Positions 25,740 to 40,308 of a stretch of 64,000 nt of DNA are shown piece by piece. The position numbers and the translations under genes are program-made. The stretch covers positions 34,253,698 to 34,317,697 of the forward strand of contig OZ023214.1 in assembly GCA_963995525.1 (NCBI GenBank), in the 5' to 3' direction. The notes beneath the pieces were generated by a model. The model saw only the letters and a program-made list of their open reading frames with translations. It ran no database searches and was not told the DNA's origin. The stretch comes from Escarpia spicata (Eukaryota; Annelida; Polychaeta; Sabellida; Siboglinidae). Within the stretch, counting starts at the first letter, position 1. Each line of letters starts with the position of its first letter.

Positions 25740-26150
25740 AGCGGTTGTTTCTAATATGTTTTTCGTCATTCACTTGCCATATGTGAATCCCAGTATCTTC
25801 TCGCCACAACAGTTTAGGTTTGATTGCAGGGTGATTATTCTTTGGAGGGTTATGTTCATTTCAGAAGCTTGTTTCCAACATGTCTTGGTCAAATTTATTT
25901 TGGCGTTGTTTTAAGTGTGGCTTGTTTTCTTTGCAATCTAATTAGTAACCCGTTATCCGGGACAATTAAGAGAGCTTTTGTATTGATGTTTTGGCTAGTA
26001 TTGATCAGTGTGGTTTTCCTTAAAAAGGCACACGATGCGTCTATGTCTATATTTATACTATTGAGTGGTTTTGTATTCCGAATTGGGATTAGGTTAACAT
26101 CAAAGCAAAGGTCACTGCCTTATGGTCACTCACGCCAGGTTGAGTGTTGT
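25740..26150 (-). pseudogene. LINE endonuclease fragment
   Basis: On the minus strand one frame reads TQPGVSDHKAVTF, the SDHxAV motif that closes the APE-type endonuclease of non-LTR retrotransposons. Stops and shifts surround it. A decayed fragment; the lower limit is uncertain. Confidence 0.55.
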
Positions 26151-26221
26151 TAATCTACTCCAGTAAGAAGATATACCGCTATAATTAACTGTTGCGATAG
26201 ATTCGAAGTGAGTTATGTAGT

Positions 26222-26420
26222 TAAATGTAAATGTAAATGTTTATTGATTTCTATAGCACCATATTTATACAATACTTCTCTGTGGTGCTGTACAGTACAA
26301 TACATGGCATAGTAGAAAGTTAAAACAACACAATCATTCAATATAATACAAATATTGATATAAAAAGGTAAAACTATAAAATTAATAATTTCAATAGAAA
26401 CATCGAACATATTTTATATA
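26222..26420 (-). repeat. Dispersed-repeat tail
   Basis: AATGTAAATGTTTATTGATT followed by a GCACCATA..GTGGTGC block resembles the 3' ends of invertebrate SINE/LINE elements in reverse. No second copy in the window proves it. Confidence 0.3.
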
Positions 26421-27299
26421 ATTATCTAACAAGTGTAAAACTATTTAAATTAAAACATACCTTTCAAGTACTACGGTTTAGCCGTAGTTACTACGATTTT
26501 ATTGATAAAATGAAAACTACGGTTTTCCGCTTGTGTTTTGAGATTCGCCGACCGACACACTCATCAAAGTTTCTTATCGTTCGCGCTCTTTTCCGGGCCT
26601 GGTAGAATGCCTGTACAATTCGTGCAGTGCCACGGGACGAGCACTCACCAACGCATTTTCGTGTTATGCGCAGGCGCGAACTTACTTACAGATCCCGTGG
26701 GCGCCATGTGTCGCATAGGGCAAACTTGTTTTTATAACGTGCGTCAATGGGCATTTACGTGTAAAGATTTTGGTTTTTACTGATAATTTATGGTTTTTGC
26801 TTGCCATGATTACTGTTTGGTTCCACAGGACTTGACAGGTGTGGTAAAATTGATGTCCAAAATGTGGATATAAATTTACATATTATATCAGTGGTAGGAA
26901 CTGCCAATGACCTATTTCCTCGATTAATATATACAAATAAAACATGATACACTTTCATCAATTGTCCTTAGACGTTGACGTTCGTAAAACGGCTTTATAT
27001 ATACCCTCATGTAAAATAGTAAATACTCTTTAATCGTTGGACGAATAACAAACATCTTAGTACGATACGTGACGTTAAAAACCAAGCTTCATATTCAGTA
27101 TACATATTAGACTGGGCAATATGAACGTATGGAATATAACACATCAATCATTTATTATAATCGATATTTATAACAAGAGCAATGTCAAATTACATGGATT
27201 ACAGTAAATATATCCTAGTATCAGTGATTTATTCATACATCAGTTGTGTAACCGTAACTGCGACTAAGGTCAGATTAACATAAAGGTTATAGTGTCCCA
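26421..27299. other. Stretch without a recognised gene
   Basis: AT-rich sequence between the repeat tail and the first peptide-array promoter. An (A)CTACGGTTT-type direct repeat lies near 26475-26525. Nothing else is recognised. Confidence 0.4.
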
Positions 27300-27461
27300 G
27301 TCATTCCGGTCAACGTGAAGTGCGTGTTCAGCTGGTGTCATGACAATGCATTTATATGCTAGGCGAGAACAGTTAGGGCATATCACCCAACTCGCTTGAC
27401 AGCCAAACCACCGGATATGTTTATTGGACCAGACGCGTCAGCCAGTGGACATAACAACGGG
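27300..27461 (+). promoter_or_regulatory. Array copy 1: upstream cassette
   Basis: Contains CAACGTGAAGTGC..TTCAGC at about 27311-27332, a TATA-like TTTATATGC near 27350 and a leader ending shortly before the ATG. The same ordered blocks recur upstream of copies 2-5 at similar distance. They were therefore duplicated with the gene and are probably the shared promoter and 5'UTR. Confidence 0.6.
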
Positions 27462-29530
<2,069 letters not shown>

Positions 29531-29747
29531 TACGCACTGACATGGAGAGCGTGTATTTATTGCAGACATTGATGTAACCTTGTCACTCATTAACTGTGAT
29601 GAATGTGGTCTTTGACCAATAATCGCTTGAAAATGGAACATTGAAAGAATTGTGTAAAAACATTATGGAATATGTGTATTGATGTGCGTTGTTGTACATG
29701 TGCGTACGTACTATAACAAATTACAACCACTATTGACATGTAAAGTT

Positions 29748-29753
29748 AATAAA
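29748..29753 (+). terminator. Poly(A) signal, copy 1
   Basis: AATAAA 218 bp after the stop of copy 1. The only canonical hexamer close downstream, so a probable 3' end signal. Confidence 0.5.
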
Positions 29754-29959
29754 TTAACACAACCAACATAAAACAAGAACAAATGACGTAGCACCGAGAT
29801 ATAGTTTCAGACCGGGATGCGATGTTTAACTGGTCCGAACCTAGTTTTGCAATACAAGTTGTTTTGTTCTTGCATTCTAATAGTACGTTACCAGCTTATT
29901 CCAAGTCTGGCTGCAGCCAGACACAAAACAGTGAGCATTTGGTAAAACATGCGTTTAAG

Positions 29960-31172
29960 TGATTTAACAATATTTAACAAGATTGACACCAAGGGAATTA
30001 ACTCTAGATGGCAGGTGGACAAGGACGCCTTTTGGCTTATCGAGAGTCCAACTCTACGTGTATCCAGCCTTTCTAAGGTATGTGTCCATTTTATTTGTAA
30101 ACTTATTCACGCTACTGGCACCCATTTAACCAGCAGATAATATGTTCCATTCAATTACAGTCCGTTGTGAAAATGAGAACTTTCTTATATCTAATCGACG
30201 CTGCTCCTTTACTAATGTAACTTCATGTCCTCTAGTCCTTCTATCTTTTTTAACTGAGAACAAATATTTATATTAATATTTTCACAGCCATTCAATGTTT
30301 TGAGCACTTCTATCTGATCTCCTCTCAATCTCCTGGTCTGTAGTGTTGTTAAACCACATTCTCCTATTTTTCGCGTATTTCTTAACTAAGATCCCTTAGT
30401 TTGGGAATCATTTTAGTTGCTCTCCTCTGTAATCGTTCTAGCATATGTATGTCCCTGCGATATGGCCTCCACACTTGTATACACTATTCTAAATAAGGCC
30501 TAAATAGTGCATTGTACGGCGTTATTATAACTTCTTTTTTCGTGATACGTTATGTTTCGCCTAATTAATCAAAGGATTTGAGTTCCCTTTGGAGCTACAA
30601 TTCCAAACTCCCCTGAAACCTTCATATCAGCATTAATAGCAAACCGTAAGTCCTTTTCTTTTACTTAGTACTTAGTACAATAGTGAATACTCCCCATTGT
30701 ATATTGCACATCTTCGTTCCCATGTCCTATGTGGAGGTATTTACATTTCCCACAATTTAGCCACTTTTCAGACCATTTGATCAACCTGTCAAGATCAACT
30801 TGTAAATGCTGTCTAACTCCATCACGTTTAATCCTTCTAGCCATTTTTGTATCATCCGCAAATGTCAACACATTGCTTGTAATATTATCGTCCAAACTAA
30901 TTTCCGGTTTGAAGCCTCCCCATCAACTACTACCCGTTGTCTTCCGTCAATCAGCCTTTTTCTATCCAGTTTATTATATCACTTCCTGTGCCATGGACCT
31001 TTAGTTTAAGAAGTAATCTTTGATGTGACACGTTGTCGAAAACTTTCTGAAAATCTAAGTAAATGATCCCTCGTCTACCCACTTAGAATGATCTTCAAAA
31101 AACATAACATATTTGCTAAGCGTGACCTCGCTTTTAGAAACCCATGTTGATATGGGTTTATCAAGCTATGTT
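29960..31172 (-). mobile_element. CR1-type LINE, 1.2-kb 3' fragment
   Basis: Reverse-oriented and 5'-truncated, starting within the reverse transcriptase (the NLINPYQHGF motif at about 31150). The minus frames read KFADDT-like (TFADDTKMARRIK) near 30840-30870, then the C-terminus and the 3'UTR with TCTAGATGGCAGGTGGACAA. Several frameshifts. Its truncated 5' edge abuts a SINE fragment. Confidence 0.85.
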
Positions 31173-31174
31173 TA

Positions 31175-31275
31175 ATCGAGATGGTGTTCGACTGAACAGG
31201 TCTGCCAGGCAGTAAAGTGTAAAGCGGTTTGAGCGGTCACGAGGACTGGATACTGCGCTATATAAGGACATACCT
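31175..31275 (+). mobile_element. SINE 3' fragment
   Basis: GAGATGGTGTTCGACTGAAC through GGACTGGATACTGCGCTATA matches the 3' third of the SINEs at 1712-2035 and 31889-32212. The tRNA head is missing, and the break coincides with the CR1 fragment edge. Confidence 0.8.
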
Positions 31276-31888
31276 TTTATCTATAATAATTAGGCCATTA
31301 TCGCAAAGTATAACGTATACGGATTCTGAAACCGAAGAATATATCTTTATACAACAACATAAACTACTGTTAACTACTCATATCCAAAATATGTTGGAGG
31401 ATGACGCTGTCAACGATTGTAACCAAGACATGTATTCAGGTGTGGGGGGGGGCTGTTTGACAAATATACCTTTTACAAAAAGATAAATCATCGTGACTAA
31501 AAACTAATTCAATTAAATATTTATTACACTAGAGGATAAAATAAACGAGACACGCGTAACCCCTATGTATATCAATATAATATAATAGTGTAATTGATAC
31601 GTAAAACAATTACATCTATACAAAACATACCATGCATTGCTTTCCGTGATCTGGTATTTTAGTATATATATATATATATATATACATACTGCTATATACC
31701 AAACTACAGCGTTTTGTTATATGCACTGCCTGCTCGGCGCTTTTTACACGCTCCATCGGGAACCAGCTAAGGCCGCAAAGAGCAAGAACCAGAGGGTCAG
31801 ATATAGTCTCCCACCCTGTAAGTCCACGACGGGTTATACTTTTACCTCCTGTGTAAGGATCTTTTTCTTCCACCGTTACAGGCAAAGA
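31276..31888. other. Stretch without a recognised gene
   Basis: AT-rich, with a (TA)n run at about 31663-31684. No exon is recognised. Confidence 0.4.
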
Positions 31889-32212
31889 GGGGCGCAGTGG
31901 CTCAGCGGATAGGGTTTCGGACTCTCGACCGAGAGAACCCGGGTTCGAATCTTGTGCTGCGGTGTCGAACCTTGGGCAAGTTCATTCACTGTACATCTTC
32001 AGTTCACTCAGCTGTATGAATGAGTACCTAGCTATAGACAGTGTTGGATACGTATATACGAATAATTGTTGCGCATTAATTGCAGCGTGGCTTGATGCTT
32101 CCCAGAGAAGTCGAGATGGTGTTCGATTGAACAGGTCTGCCAGGGAATAAAATGTAAAGCGCTTGGGGCAGTCCTGTGAACTGGATACTGCGCTATGTAA
32201 GACCTTACGTTT
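31889..32212 (+). mobile_element. tRNA-derived SINE, copy 2
   Basis: The best preserved copy, with A box TGGCTCAGCGG at 31898-31908 and B box GGTTCGAATC at 31942-31951. It then has the same body and tail as copy 1. The flanking target duplication is not clear. Confidence 0.9.
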
Positions 32213-33151
32213 TATTTGTACGTATCTATGTGGTTATTTTAACGTTTTCCTTGCATCTCAAGCGTCTGATTTTCAGGGATTAATCTATAATAATGCAACG
32301 TAACCACTTTAGTTTTTGTTCTCGAAATACCCTGTATGACAAAGTTTCTTAGTAATTATTTACCACGTAAAAAGTAACCAGAAACAATCAACAAATGCAC
32401 GCGCACCGCGAACCCTGCTAAAACATACATCATAAAAAACGACCGTACGAATACAGCGGGGAACCGGACAAGTTCTTACAAGATATTCATATTCAAAATA
32501 TGCTAACAAATTGGTTCTATATTTGCATAAGTACTTGTAATTTTAAAATAGCGAAACTGAGTTACCACAAACAGACGCATGCGCCATTATGGGCGTTTTG
32601 GAATGCCGGACGCTGAACATCATGCCTGGTAAGTATGCAAAGTTGTTTTATAATTGTGCATTCCTTTCATTACATATAGCATTTAATATCCTGCCTGTAG
32701 AGTTTATTTCAATAAGACACTTTCTTACTTCGTTGCTTTCACTAACGTATGTAAACACGAACAAGTGCCGACTCACGCGAAATGACGACATTTTCACGCG
32801 AGACGTTAATGTTAGGTAGCATAAGCCAGCTGACACTCATCCGTTGAGCATCATGTCACACGTTTACATTGGAAACACTTGTTAGCTGATCACCACTCAT
32901 TTACTCAGGTAGGTGAAAGGCCCTCCATACACGACAACCATTTCAGAAACGCATAACTAAATAACATTAAACAACTAAGTCCAAGAAAGCGAGCAAACAG
33001 ACAGAAACGACGAGTGGACATCGGCGCCTCTGAGAAGTTGCACTTACAATACTCCAACATTAGTGTGCGTGGGTGTATGTGTGCGTGTGCGTGCGTGCGC
33101 ACGCGCCCACTTGTGTGTGCATGAGTGTGTGTTTGTGTATAATGTCAGGTA
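32213..33151. other. Stretch without a recognised gene
   Basis: No exon is recognised. A short (GT)n(GC)n stretch lies at 33063-33137. Confidence 0.4.
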
Positions 33152-33340
33152 ACATGGTTTTAACAAGATTTAATAAGAGTTTAAGAAGATTGCCGACCAG
33201 AGCTATCAACTCCAGAAGGCATGCGGACAAGGAAGCCTTTGGCTTATCGAGAGACCAACAATTTTTCACCTACTTATAACCCGCCCTCGCCAGATAGCGG
33301 TCAATTTGATTTTTGAACATACTCGCACCTACTAAAATCA
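33152..33340 (-). mobile_element. CR1-type LINE, extreme 3' fragment
   Basis: Reverse complement of the CR1 3'UTR (ACAAGGAAGCC, GGCTTATCGAGAG, GATTGCC), about 190 bp and diverged. Confidence 0.7.
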
Positions 33341-33599
33341 TTAAATATAATAAACACAAACACAAAAAGTCATTTTGGATTACACAAGGTGTCATAAGAT
33401 AAATTGTATTAAAAACAAAAAAATACTCGTATAGGTACAGCAGAATGTGTTTTGCTCAATAAAAAATTTCATACATATAATACAATTCTTAAAATAAATA
33501 TTAGAATAGCCAAACAAGCATATTATCAATCCAGTTTTGAAAGAAATAAGCACGATATTTAAAAAACGTGGTCTATGATTAAATAAATTATTTAAAAAA

Positions 33600-35085
33600 T
33601 AGGGTTTAGGGAAAACCATTCTACGGAACTTGCCACTCTAGAAATAATCGACAGAGTTGTCCAACAACTTGACCAATCAGCAACCCCAATAAACATATAC
33701 CTAGACCTTTCTAAATCCTTTGACACAATTGATCATAAAATATCATTACAAAAACTAAATTATTATGGAATAAATTGTGCAGCACTAGATCTATATAAAA
33801 CTACTTACACAATCGTAAGCAATATGTTGAAATTGGCGATTACAAGTGGGAAGAAGCTTCCATAACCAATGATGTCCCACAAGGATTATTTTAGGACCCC
33901 TTCAATTTATTATATATATTAATGACATCATATTTTTAAGTGATCATTTATAATTCATAATGTATGCAGACGACACCACTTGTTTAGTATATTGAATAAA
34001 TTCCAATCTCCGGATGGCCAATTCCAAAATCAAAATATAGATAAATAATTAGTTAATATATGCAGTTGGCTAAATGCAGACAAACTTTCTCTTAACATTA
34101 AGACAACTAAATTTATGGTATTTCATATGCCCCAAAAGGAAATCGAACTTCCTAAAATAGAAATAGATGGGACAAATATTGAATGTATATATGATTTAAA
34201 TTGTTTAGATATCACCATAAACCAACAACTAAATTGGGACAGCCATATAAACAAAACAGCGAATAACATCAATAAAATTATTTGAATTTTAAATAAACTT
34301 AAACATGTATTACCTAAGAATATATTATCTATAATGTATAATTCGCTCATTCTTCCCAAGACTAATTATGTAAAATTGGTCTGGGGTCATCAAGCCCATC
34401 GCATTTTTAAACTTAAAAAGAAAGCAGTGGGAATAGTTACTTCAAGTAAATACAATTCTCACACAGATCCCATCTTCAAAGAATGTAAATTTCTTAAGCT
34501 GGATGACATCTATAGATTCCAACAGCTCACATTTTATTACAAATTTATCAACAAGCTTACACCAGAATACTTCAGTCGTATTCCATACACATACAACTTT
34601 GCAATTCACCAATACAACACACTTGGTAAAAACAATTTATTTATTCCCAGAGGTAATCATCATTATGCAAAAAAGTACATCAGACACAATATTATACAAA
34701 CTTTTAACAATACTCCAAATATCATCCTTGATAAAACTTCTACACATAGTTTATATGTTTTTTTCAAAAAAAATAAATTACTTTCTGAATTGTTAATCAT
34801 GTTGTTATATTTCTAACTGTTACATCTGTCATTCTTAAACTAGACATGACTTTGCATTTGTTTAAACTAATTTATGTATATACTATGTATACACATATAT
34901 GTATGCATATGTAGTTGATCACGTGATAATCATATAATTATGTTACATCAGTAGGGTGGCTCCCATGTTAGCGGTATATAATTGTCTTAATGGGAGCCTC
35001 CCTGACCTTACAAAGAATATTATATTGTAGTTTATGTACTTATGATGGTCAAAATAAATACTGTCTGTCTATTTGTCTGTCTGTC
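33600..35085 (+). mobile_element. Second LINE family (jockey/L2-like), 5'-truncated
   Basis: Plus-strand frames carry LDLSKSFDTIDHKI (RT motif A), the VPQG region as DVPQG at about 33870-33885 followed by a stop, YADD at 33963-33974, then a long C-terminal frame (34334-34816) with FKLKKKAVGIVTSSKYNSHT. This motif set differs from the CR1 copies nearby. Numerous stops make it inactive. The 3' end is near AATAAATACTGTCTGTCT at about 35055. Confidence 0.8.
34334..34816 (+). pseudogene. C-terminal part of second-family RT ORF
   Basis: A 160-codon open remnant after the reverse-transcriptase core. It has the LPKTNYVKLVWGHQ thumb-type motif and a lysine-rich stretch, and is part of the LINE at 33600-35085. 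Confidence 0.75.
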
Positions 35086-35210
35086 ACACTGCTAGCGTTA
35101 ACACGATCATCAGATAATTAGTTCCAGTCAGTTATTGTCCTCTGAGAGAATGAATACTGTCCTTCTTACGATATGACCTCCAAGCTTGTATACAATATTC
35201 CAAATGTGGC

Positions 35211-35936
35211 CTAACTATTGCTTTGTACAGTGGTACAATTAGCTTTCTTAGATGTGATGTTTCTCCTAATTATCCCTAGTATTTGGTTACCCTTTGAAGC
35301 AGCAATTGCACATTGCTCTGAAACTTTCATGTCAGCACAAACTATCACTGTTATGTCCTTTTCTTTTACAGTTTTACCTAACATAGTATCTCCAATTACG
35401 CATTCTTTGTTCACATTTCCATGTTCTATGTGTATGCATTTAAACGTCCCAAAATTGAATAACATTTGCCATTTTTCAGACCGTTTGACCAATTTAGCTA
35501 GATCATCCTGTAAAGTATATTTATCTGCATATGTTTTAATTGTACTGGAAGCTTTTGTATCGTCTGCAAATTTCAGTACTTTGCTTGATACATCATCATC
35601 TAAATAATTTATATATATATCAAGAATAATATAGGTACCAACACCAACCTCTGTGGCACTCCACTTAAAAACTGGTTTCCTGTTTGAAATCTCCCCCTCT
35701 ACTATTACTTGTATACATGTTTGTATCCAACTGATCACACCATCCCCTATACCATGCGCTTTTAGTTTAAGTAACAATCTTTGATGTGACACTTTATCAA
35801 ATGCTTTCTGAAAATCTAAGTAGAAAACATCTACTGGTGATCCATCGTCTACCCACTGTGTAATTTCTTCTAAAAAACATAAGAGATTGGTTAGACAAGA
35901 TCTAGCTTTTCTGAACCCATGTTGAGATTCATTCAT
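35211..35936 (-). pseudogene. CR1 ORF2 reverse-transcriptase remnant (reverse copy)
   Basis: 241 codons open. Contains ESQHGFRKARSCLTN, YLDFQKAFDKV and KFADDTKA. The region around the VPQG motif is scrambled, so the enzyme would be non-functional. Confidence 0.85.
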
Positions 35937-36097
35937 TCATTTGTGTTTTACAAGGAATTCCACCATGTGGTCTCTAATAAGCATTTCTAATAATTTGCAT
36001 AACATTGATGTTATGCTCACTGGTGTGTAATTCTCTGTCTTGCTCCTTGATCTCTTTTTAAAAATAATGGTGTAATATTTGCTTCTTTCCTTTCTAG

Positions 36098-36430
36098 TGG
36101 TAATAATAATAATAATGACAAACTTATATAGCGCCTAAATCCCCAGGAATCTGAGCTCAGAGGCGCTACATACAAAAATCATTGGGCAAAATCGTTAACA
36201 GGGACAAGCAAGAGTCGTTATTCGAGCAAGGGACCGCCGAAGGTTAGGGTGGGAATGCAATTTCAAATAAATAAAAGTCGTTATTTTTTTTACGGAAGGT
36301 ATGTATAGTCTCAGATTATTGTTAAGCGATAGGGAGTTGATTCCAGATTGTAGGTGCAGCTACAGAAAAAGCACGATTCCCTCTTTAAGTGACAAATTAT
36401 ATAATATAACAAGTGGAATGCTGATTTGAT
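36098..36430 (-). mobile_element. SINE-like element nested in CR1
   Basis: On the minus strand it ends GGCGCTATATAAGTTTGTCA followed by (TTA)n, a common SINE/LINE 3' terminus. It interrupts CR1 sequence on both sides. A related AACATTTATATAGCGCCG end occurs at about 14970-14990. Confidence 0.55.
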
Positions 36431-37174
36431 CGACAATTTCCGTAAGCAGTTTTGGTTGTCTCCTGTCAACTCCAGGTGATTTGTTTTCTTTCATCATCTT
36501 AATTTCTTTGATATCATTTCAGGAGTAACAAACAATTGCCCGAATTTATTTGATTCATTCCCCTCAAATTTAGTAACTGGTAATGGCAGTGAACTTATAT
36601 CTTCTGTGGTAAACACTAGGCTGAAATACTCGTTCAGGGCCTCTGCCATTTGAAACCCATCAGATATTACGTTTCCTGCGCTGTTTACTAGTGGTCCCAC
36701 CTTATTTCGAACCTTCTGTGTGCAGTTTTACATCATCCTCTTGTCTTATGTTAGGACTACGATAAACTAGCCCTATTGTTAATGTTGAGTTTCTGGTAAC
36801 TATGTTGCACCAAATAGCGTCCTCGCAATTTGCTTCCCTTTTCATTTTTACTCCATATGCCTGTATAGATTATTTAATATACATAATGATCCCGCCCCCC
36901 TTTTCTCTCTTGTCTGTCATTTCTAAACATGACATAACCCGATAGAGCTAATTCAGCATCTACCATTTCGTCATGTACCCATGATTCTGTGGTGCCTATT
37001 ATGTCGGGGTCTATATCCGCTGTTATGATGTCTAAATCGCATCTCTTATTTACTATGCGTCTGGCATTTAAGCATACGCATCTAAGTTCATTTTTATGGA
37101 TATTTGGTGAACACTTCCTTGTAGATTTGTTTGTACTATTTCTTTGAGGTGGCTCTACGTATCCCCCCTGTGTA

Positions 37175-37486
37175 TCAAAATAAAAAATACTCAACTGTGC
37201 CTGTACCTTCACCTATGCACCCAATGAACTCGCAACCTAGAACTGGTGCTCCTTCTCCTGTCAGATGTAACCCATCACTCTTAAACAAATCTTCTCTCCC
37301 TACAAAGTTTGCCCACATGTCTGCGAAGTCGACTCCTTCATCCATACATAACTTCTGTACCAGTGCGTTGTTGGCCATTCTTCTGCAATTTTTGTAGTAT
37401 TGTCCTCTGCCACCCATTATTGGCCGTATACCCGATAACACGATCTGTCCAGTGCATGCCTCTTTCAGTGTGCAGACCAGTCTCAT
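37175..37486 (-). pseudogene. CR1 ORF1 SGNH-type domain remnant (reverse copy)
   Basis: Reads IVLSGIRPIMGGRG, then DGLHLTGEGAPV, the last block of the SGNH hydrolase-like domain known in CR1 ORF1 proteins. Open for 103 codons, truncated at the N-side. Confidence 0.75.
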
Positions 37487-38015
37487 ATACCTATCAATGC
37501 CTTAACCCGAATAGATCCCCCATTGCCATTACTCATGGTTTGGTCTACTCTTTATGTGACATCCTCTACATTTGCCTCTGATAGAAATACAGTCATGTCC
37601 CCCTTGTTTATTGTCTTGTCCAACTTCCTGATAATAGAATCCTCCATAACTACTCGCAGTGTCCTCTCTTTCCCACTACTGCATCGGCATAACTCCTGCC
37701 TTCCTTCCGTTGCAGCTCCTCAACACCGACTTGTTTACCTTTCTTTTGCTGCACACTCTGTCTCCTTCCATCTGTCTTCTTCTCAGTGTTTTATTTCACA
37801 ATCTTACAGACTGCCTCTGTGGTATCTACCTCTTCACCACATGTATTGCTGTCGCTTATCTCCAGGTTCTCTACAGTCTGACCACCTGTTGATCTATATC
37901 CCCACTGACCCGTTTTATTTTCCTCTGCCGAACACGTTTCCTCCGTCCCTCTGTCTTCTTCTCATTTCCTTGTTCCTTCAAACCTGTCATCTTCCCTCCT
38001 CTTAGTCTCTTTTCT

Positions 38016-38327
38016 TCAGTCCCCTGTCACAACTCTGCTCCTTCTGTGTTGTAGTATTCCCAACTCTCTCCCTGTCACCCACCTCTCTGTTCCACCTATT
38101 TCCATGTTCAGTCTCACCTCCTCCTCCTTCACTATATCCGTGAACTTACACACCACCTTCATCAGACATTCCACCGTCAAACACCCCACACACCGAAAAA
38201 TTAACCCGTCTTCTTTGGTCTCTGTCCATGATTTTGGACAGCCAGACAACGCAAAAATCACCCAGCTCTGGCAGTCGCTGCCATCTACGTGTCGTTTTGT
38301 CCTGAGTTGCCGCTTGCAAAGTGCCAT
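38016..38327 (-). pseudogene. CR1 ORF1 N-terminus (reverse copy)
   Basis: Starts MALCKRQLRTKRHVDG and matches the start of the plus copy (MAPCKRQAKAKRHLV), with spaced Cys residues suggesting a zinc finger. Confidence 0.75.
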
Positions 38328-38852
38328 ATCATAATTTATTTATATTAAAAATAGTTTTTATATATTCTTTAAAAAGAGTTTTCTGTGTACAATTTACACC
38401 AGATTGTTTAGGTTATAGTTAGTTAAATTTGTAAACACACAGTGACACACCGTGTCTTACGATGTAGTCAAGTTAGGCTTAGATTCAATGTAGTCTTTAG
38501 AAAGACTGTTTCCTGTGTACTATTATACATTTTGTTCGTTTGTTATTTCAGGTTTTAATTACTCATCTAACTACAACGACTATCTCAACTAACCCTATTC
38601 TATTGTCGTTCACGTTACGTAAACTTCGCCAGTAACCTAATTTGTAAACAACGTTCCGATTACATTAACGTTCCCAAATCATCTGCTTTTAAAATATAAT
38701 AGATTACTCCCTCTAGCTAACTTTTAACAAAAAGAGATTGCGTAATATGTATCTACAACTACGTTATTTCTGATTTATGATGACAATAACCAGACTGTGT
38801 AGTTTCGAGGTTACATTGACTTGCTTGTGGTGTGACTGAACTTTTAGGTACG

Positions 38853-39012
38853 TGGCATCGCAAAAAGTGTTTATTCTCAACGTGTAACCGTGAAGTGCTT
38901 CTTCAGCAGCTATTATGGTCTCGATAAACACGGTTAGGACATGTTGTCCATCACGTCGAACACATTAGCACGGAATGTTTGTAATTGAAAAGACGTCTGA
39001 ACAGAAGACGGA
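38853..39012 (+). promoter_or_regulatory. Array copy 2: upstream cassette between two LINEs
   Basis: TTATTCTCAACGTG, GTGAAGTGCTTCTTCAGCAG and AAGACGTCTGAACAGAAGAC match the cassettes of copies 3-5 in order. It is all that remains of the copy 2 promoter, between head-to-head CR1 elements. Confidence 0.6.
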
Positions 39013-39616
39013 ATGAGGTTCGATCACTTCGAGGCTATATTTGGCGGAGATAGATCGTAGAAATTGGTGGTGCAGAAAAATTGAAAAAAAAGTGGAATTA
39101 CTGGTTGATAAGTATTATTCTTGCCTTCATATCATTAATAAAATTGCAGTAAACATATAGTGAGTAGCAGTTGTGCTTAAAGTTAGTTAGTTAAAGTATT
39201 TTAGAACACCTTAGTATAGTGAGTGATAATAGGGTAACTTAGCCTTCGATAAGTTGTAAACAAGATTTAACAAACCTGATTATGTGGTAGAATATATAGG
39301 AGATAAAGTAACAACCGTCAAACTACTTACATAAGATAATATATGTGTAAACCAGTCCTTGCTAGATATTTTGATTAGGTAGCATTGTTGTTAAAATTAA
39401 GCAAGGGCGATAGTCGGGCGGCGTAACCTAAATAAATAAATAAAGCAGCCTAACGTAACGTAATTGATTGTATTTAAATTAATGTTAGCGTTCGTGATAG
39501 AATAAATAGTCGGCTGTGTAATTGAAATATGTAACATAAAGTGTGCTGTAGTACACAGGAAACAGTCTTTATAAAGACTAAGTTAGTTAAGATATTAAAT
39601 AAATTCTGATAGGGAT

Positions 39617-40308
39617 ATGGCGCCTTGCAAGCGGCAAGCCAAGGCAAAGCGACACTTGGTGTGCGATCACTGGCACAGCCGGGTAGATATTGCATTGTCC
39701 GGCTGTGGGAAGTCATGGGCAGAAACCATGGAGGAAGGATTCACCTTTCAGTGCATTAGGTGTTGGAAGGTGGAGTGTCTGCAGAAGGAGATAGTTAGGT
39801 TGACATATATTGTGAAGGGAATGGACATGGGAATTAGAAAGGAGACAGGTCGAATGGAGAGAGACGACAGGGAGAGAGGTGAGAATACTGCAAGACTGAA
39901 GAAGAATAGCAGTGGCAAGAAAACTGAGGAAAGGAGATTGAGAGGAGGGAAGGTGATTGGAGGGGAAGAAATTGGAAAATCGATGACAGAAAACGTGACA
40001 AGCGTGAAGGTGACAGGGGAGAAAGTGACCGTAGAGAAGATGGGAGGGAAGATGGGACGGGAGAGGAGAGAAGAAAATGAGATGGGAGGAAAGATGAAGG
40101 GACGAAAGAAGTCAGAGTAAATGTGATAGAAGAGAAGTCGATAAAAGGGACGCTGACAGGAGGAAAGGTGACAAGAGAAAAAGCGACAGGAAAGAATGGA
40201 TCGGAAGAGAATGTGACAGTTAAGAAGACGACGGGGGAAAAGACAACAACCAGACAGATGCAAACTGAAGAAGGAGCTACTCTAAGGCAGTGGTTGAGGG
40301 GGAAATGA
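39617..40308 (+). pseudogene. CR1 ORF1, N-terminal part
   Basis: MAPCKRQAKAKRH, then Cys and His residues (VCDHWHS, SGCGKSW, CIRCWKVEC) that fit the PHD-like zinc finger reported for CR1 ORF1, then a Lys/Glu-rich, low-complexity GGK-repeat linker. Two frame changes (about 40120 and 40290) split it from the esterase part. Confidence 0.75.

Larger units (their letters stand above)
35088..38800 (-). mobile_element. CR1-type LINE, near full length, reverse
   Basis: Reading the minus strand: 5'UTR (shared with the plus copy at least to 38545), ORF1 start at 38327 with a Cys/His cluster, SGNH-type segment (37486-37175), endonuclease start (37212-36874), then a deletion near 36725 removing most of the endonuclease and the RT N-terminus, then RT (35936-35211) with YLDFQKAFD and FADDT. 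VPQGSVLGP is replaced by unrelated residues. A nested insertion occupies about 36098-36430. The 5' limit between 38560 and 38830 is uncertain. Inactive. Confidence 0.85.

Noticed and set aside
25824..26153. Hydrophobic plus-strand frame as a membrane protein
   Set aside because: The opposite strand carries a LINE endonuclease motif (PGVSDHKAV); the plus frame is its shadow.
39748..40263. 171-codon Phe/Ser-rich minus frame
   Set aside because: Antisense shadow of the Lys/Glu-rich CR1 ORF1 linker.
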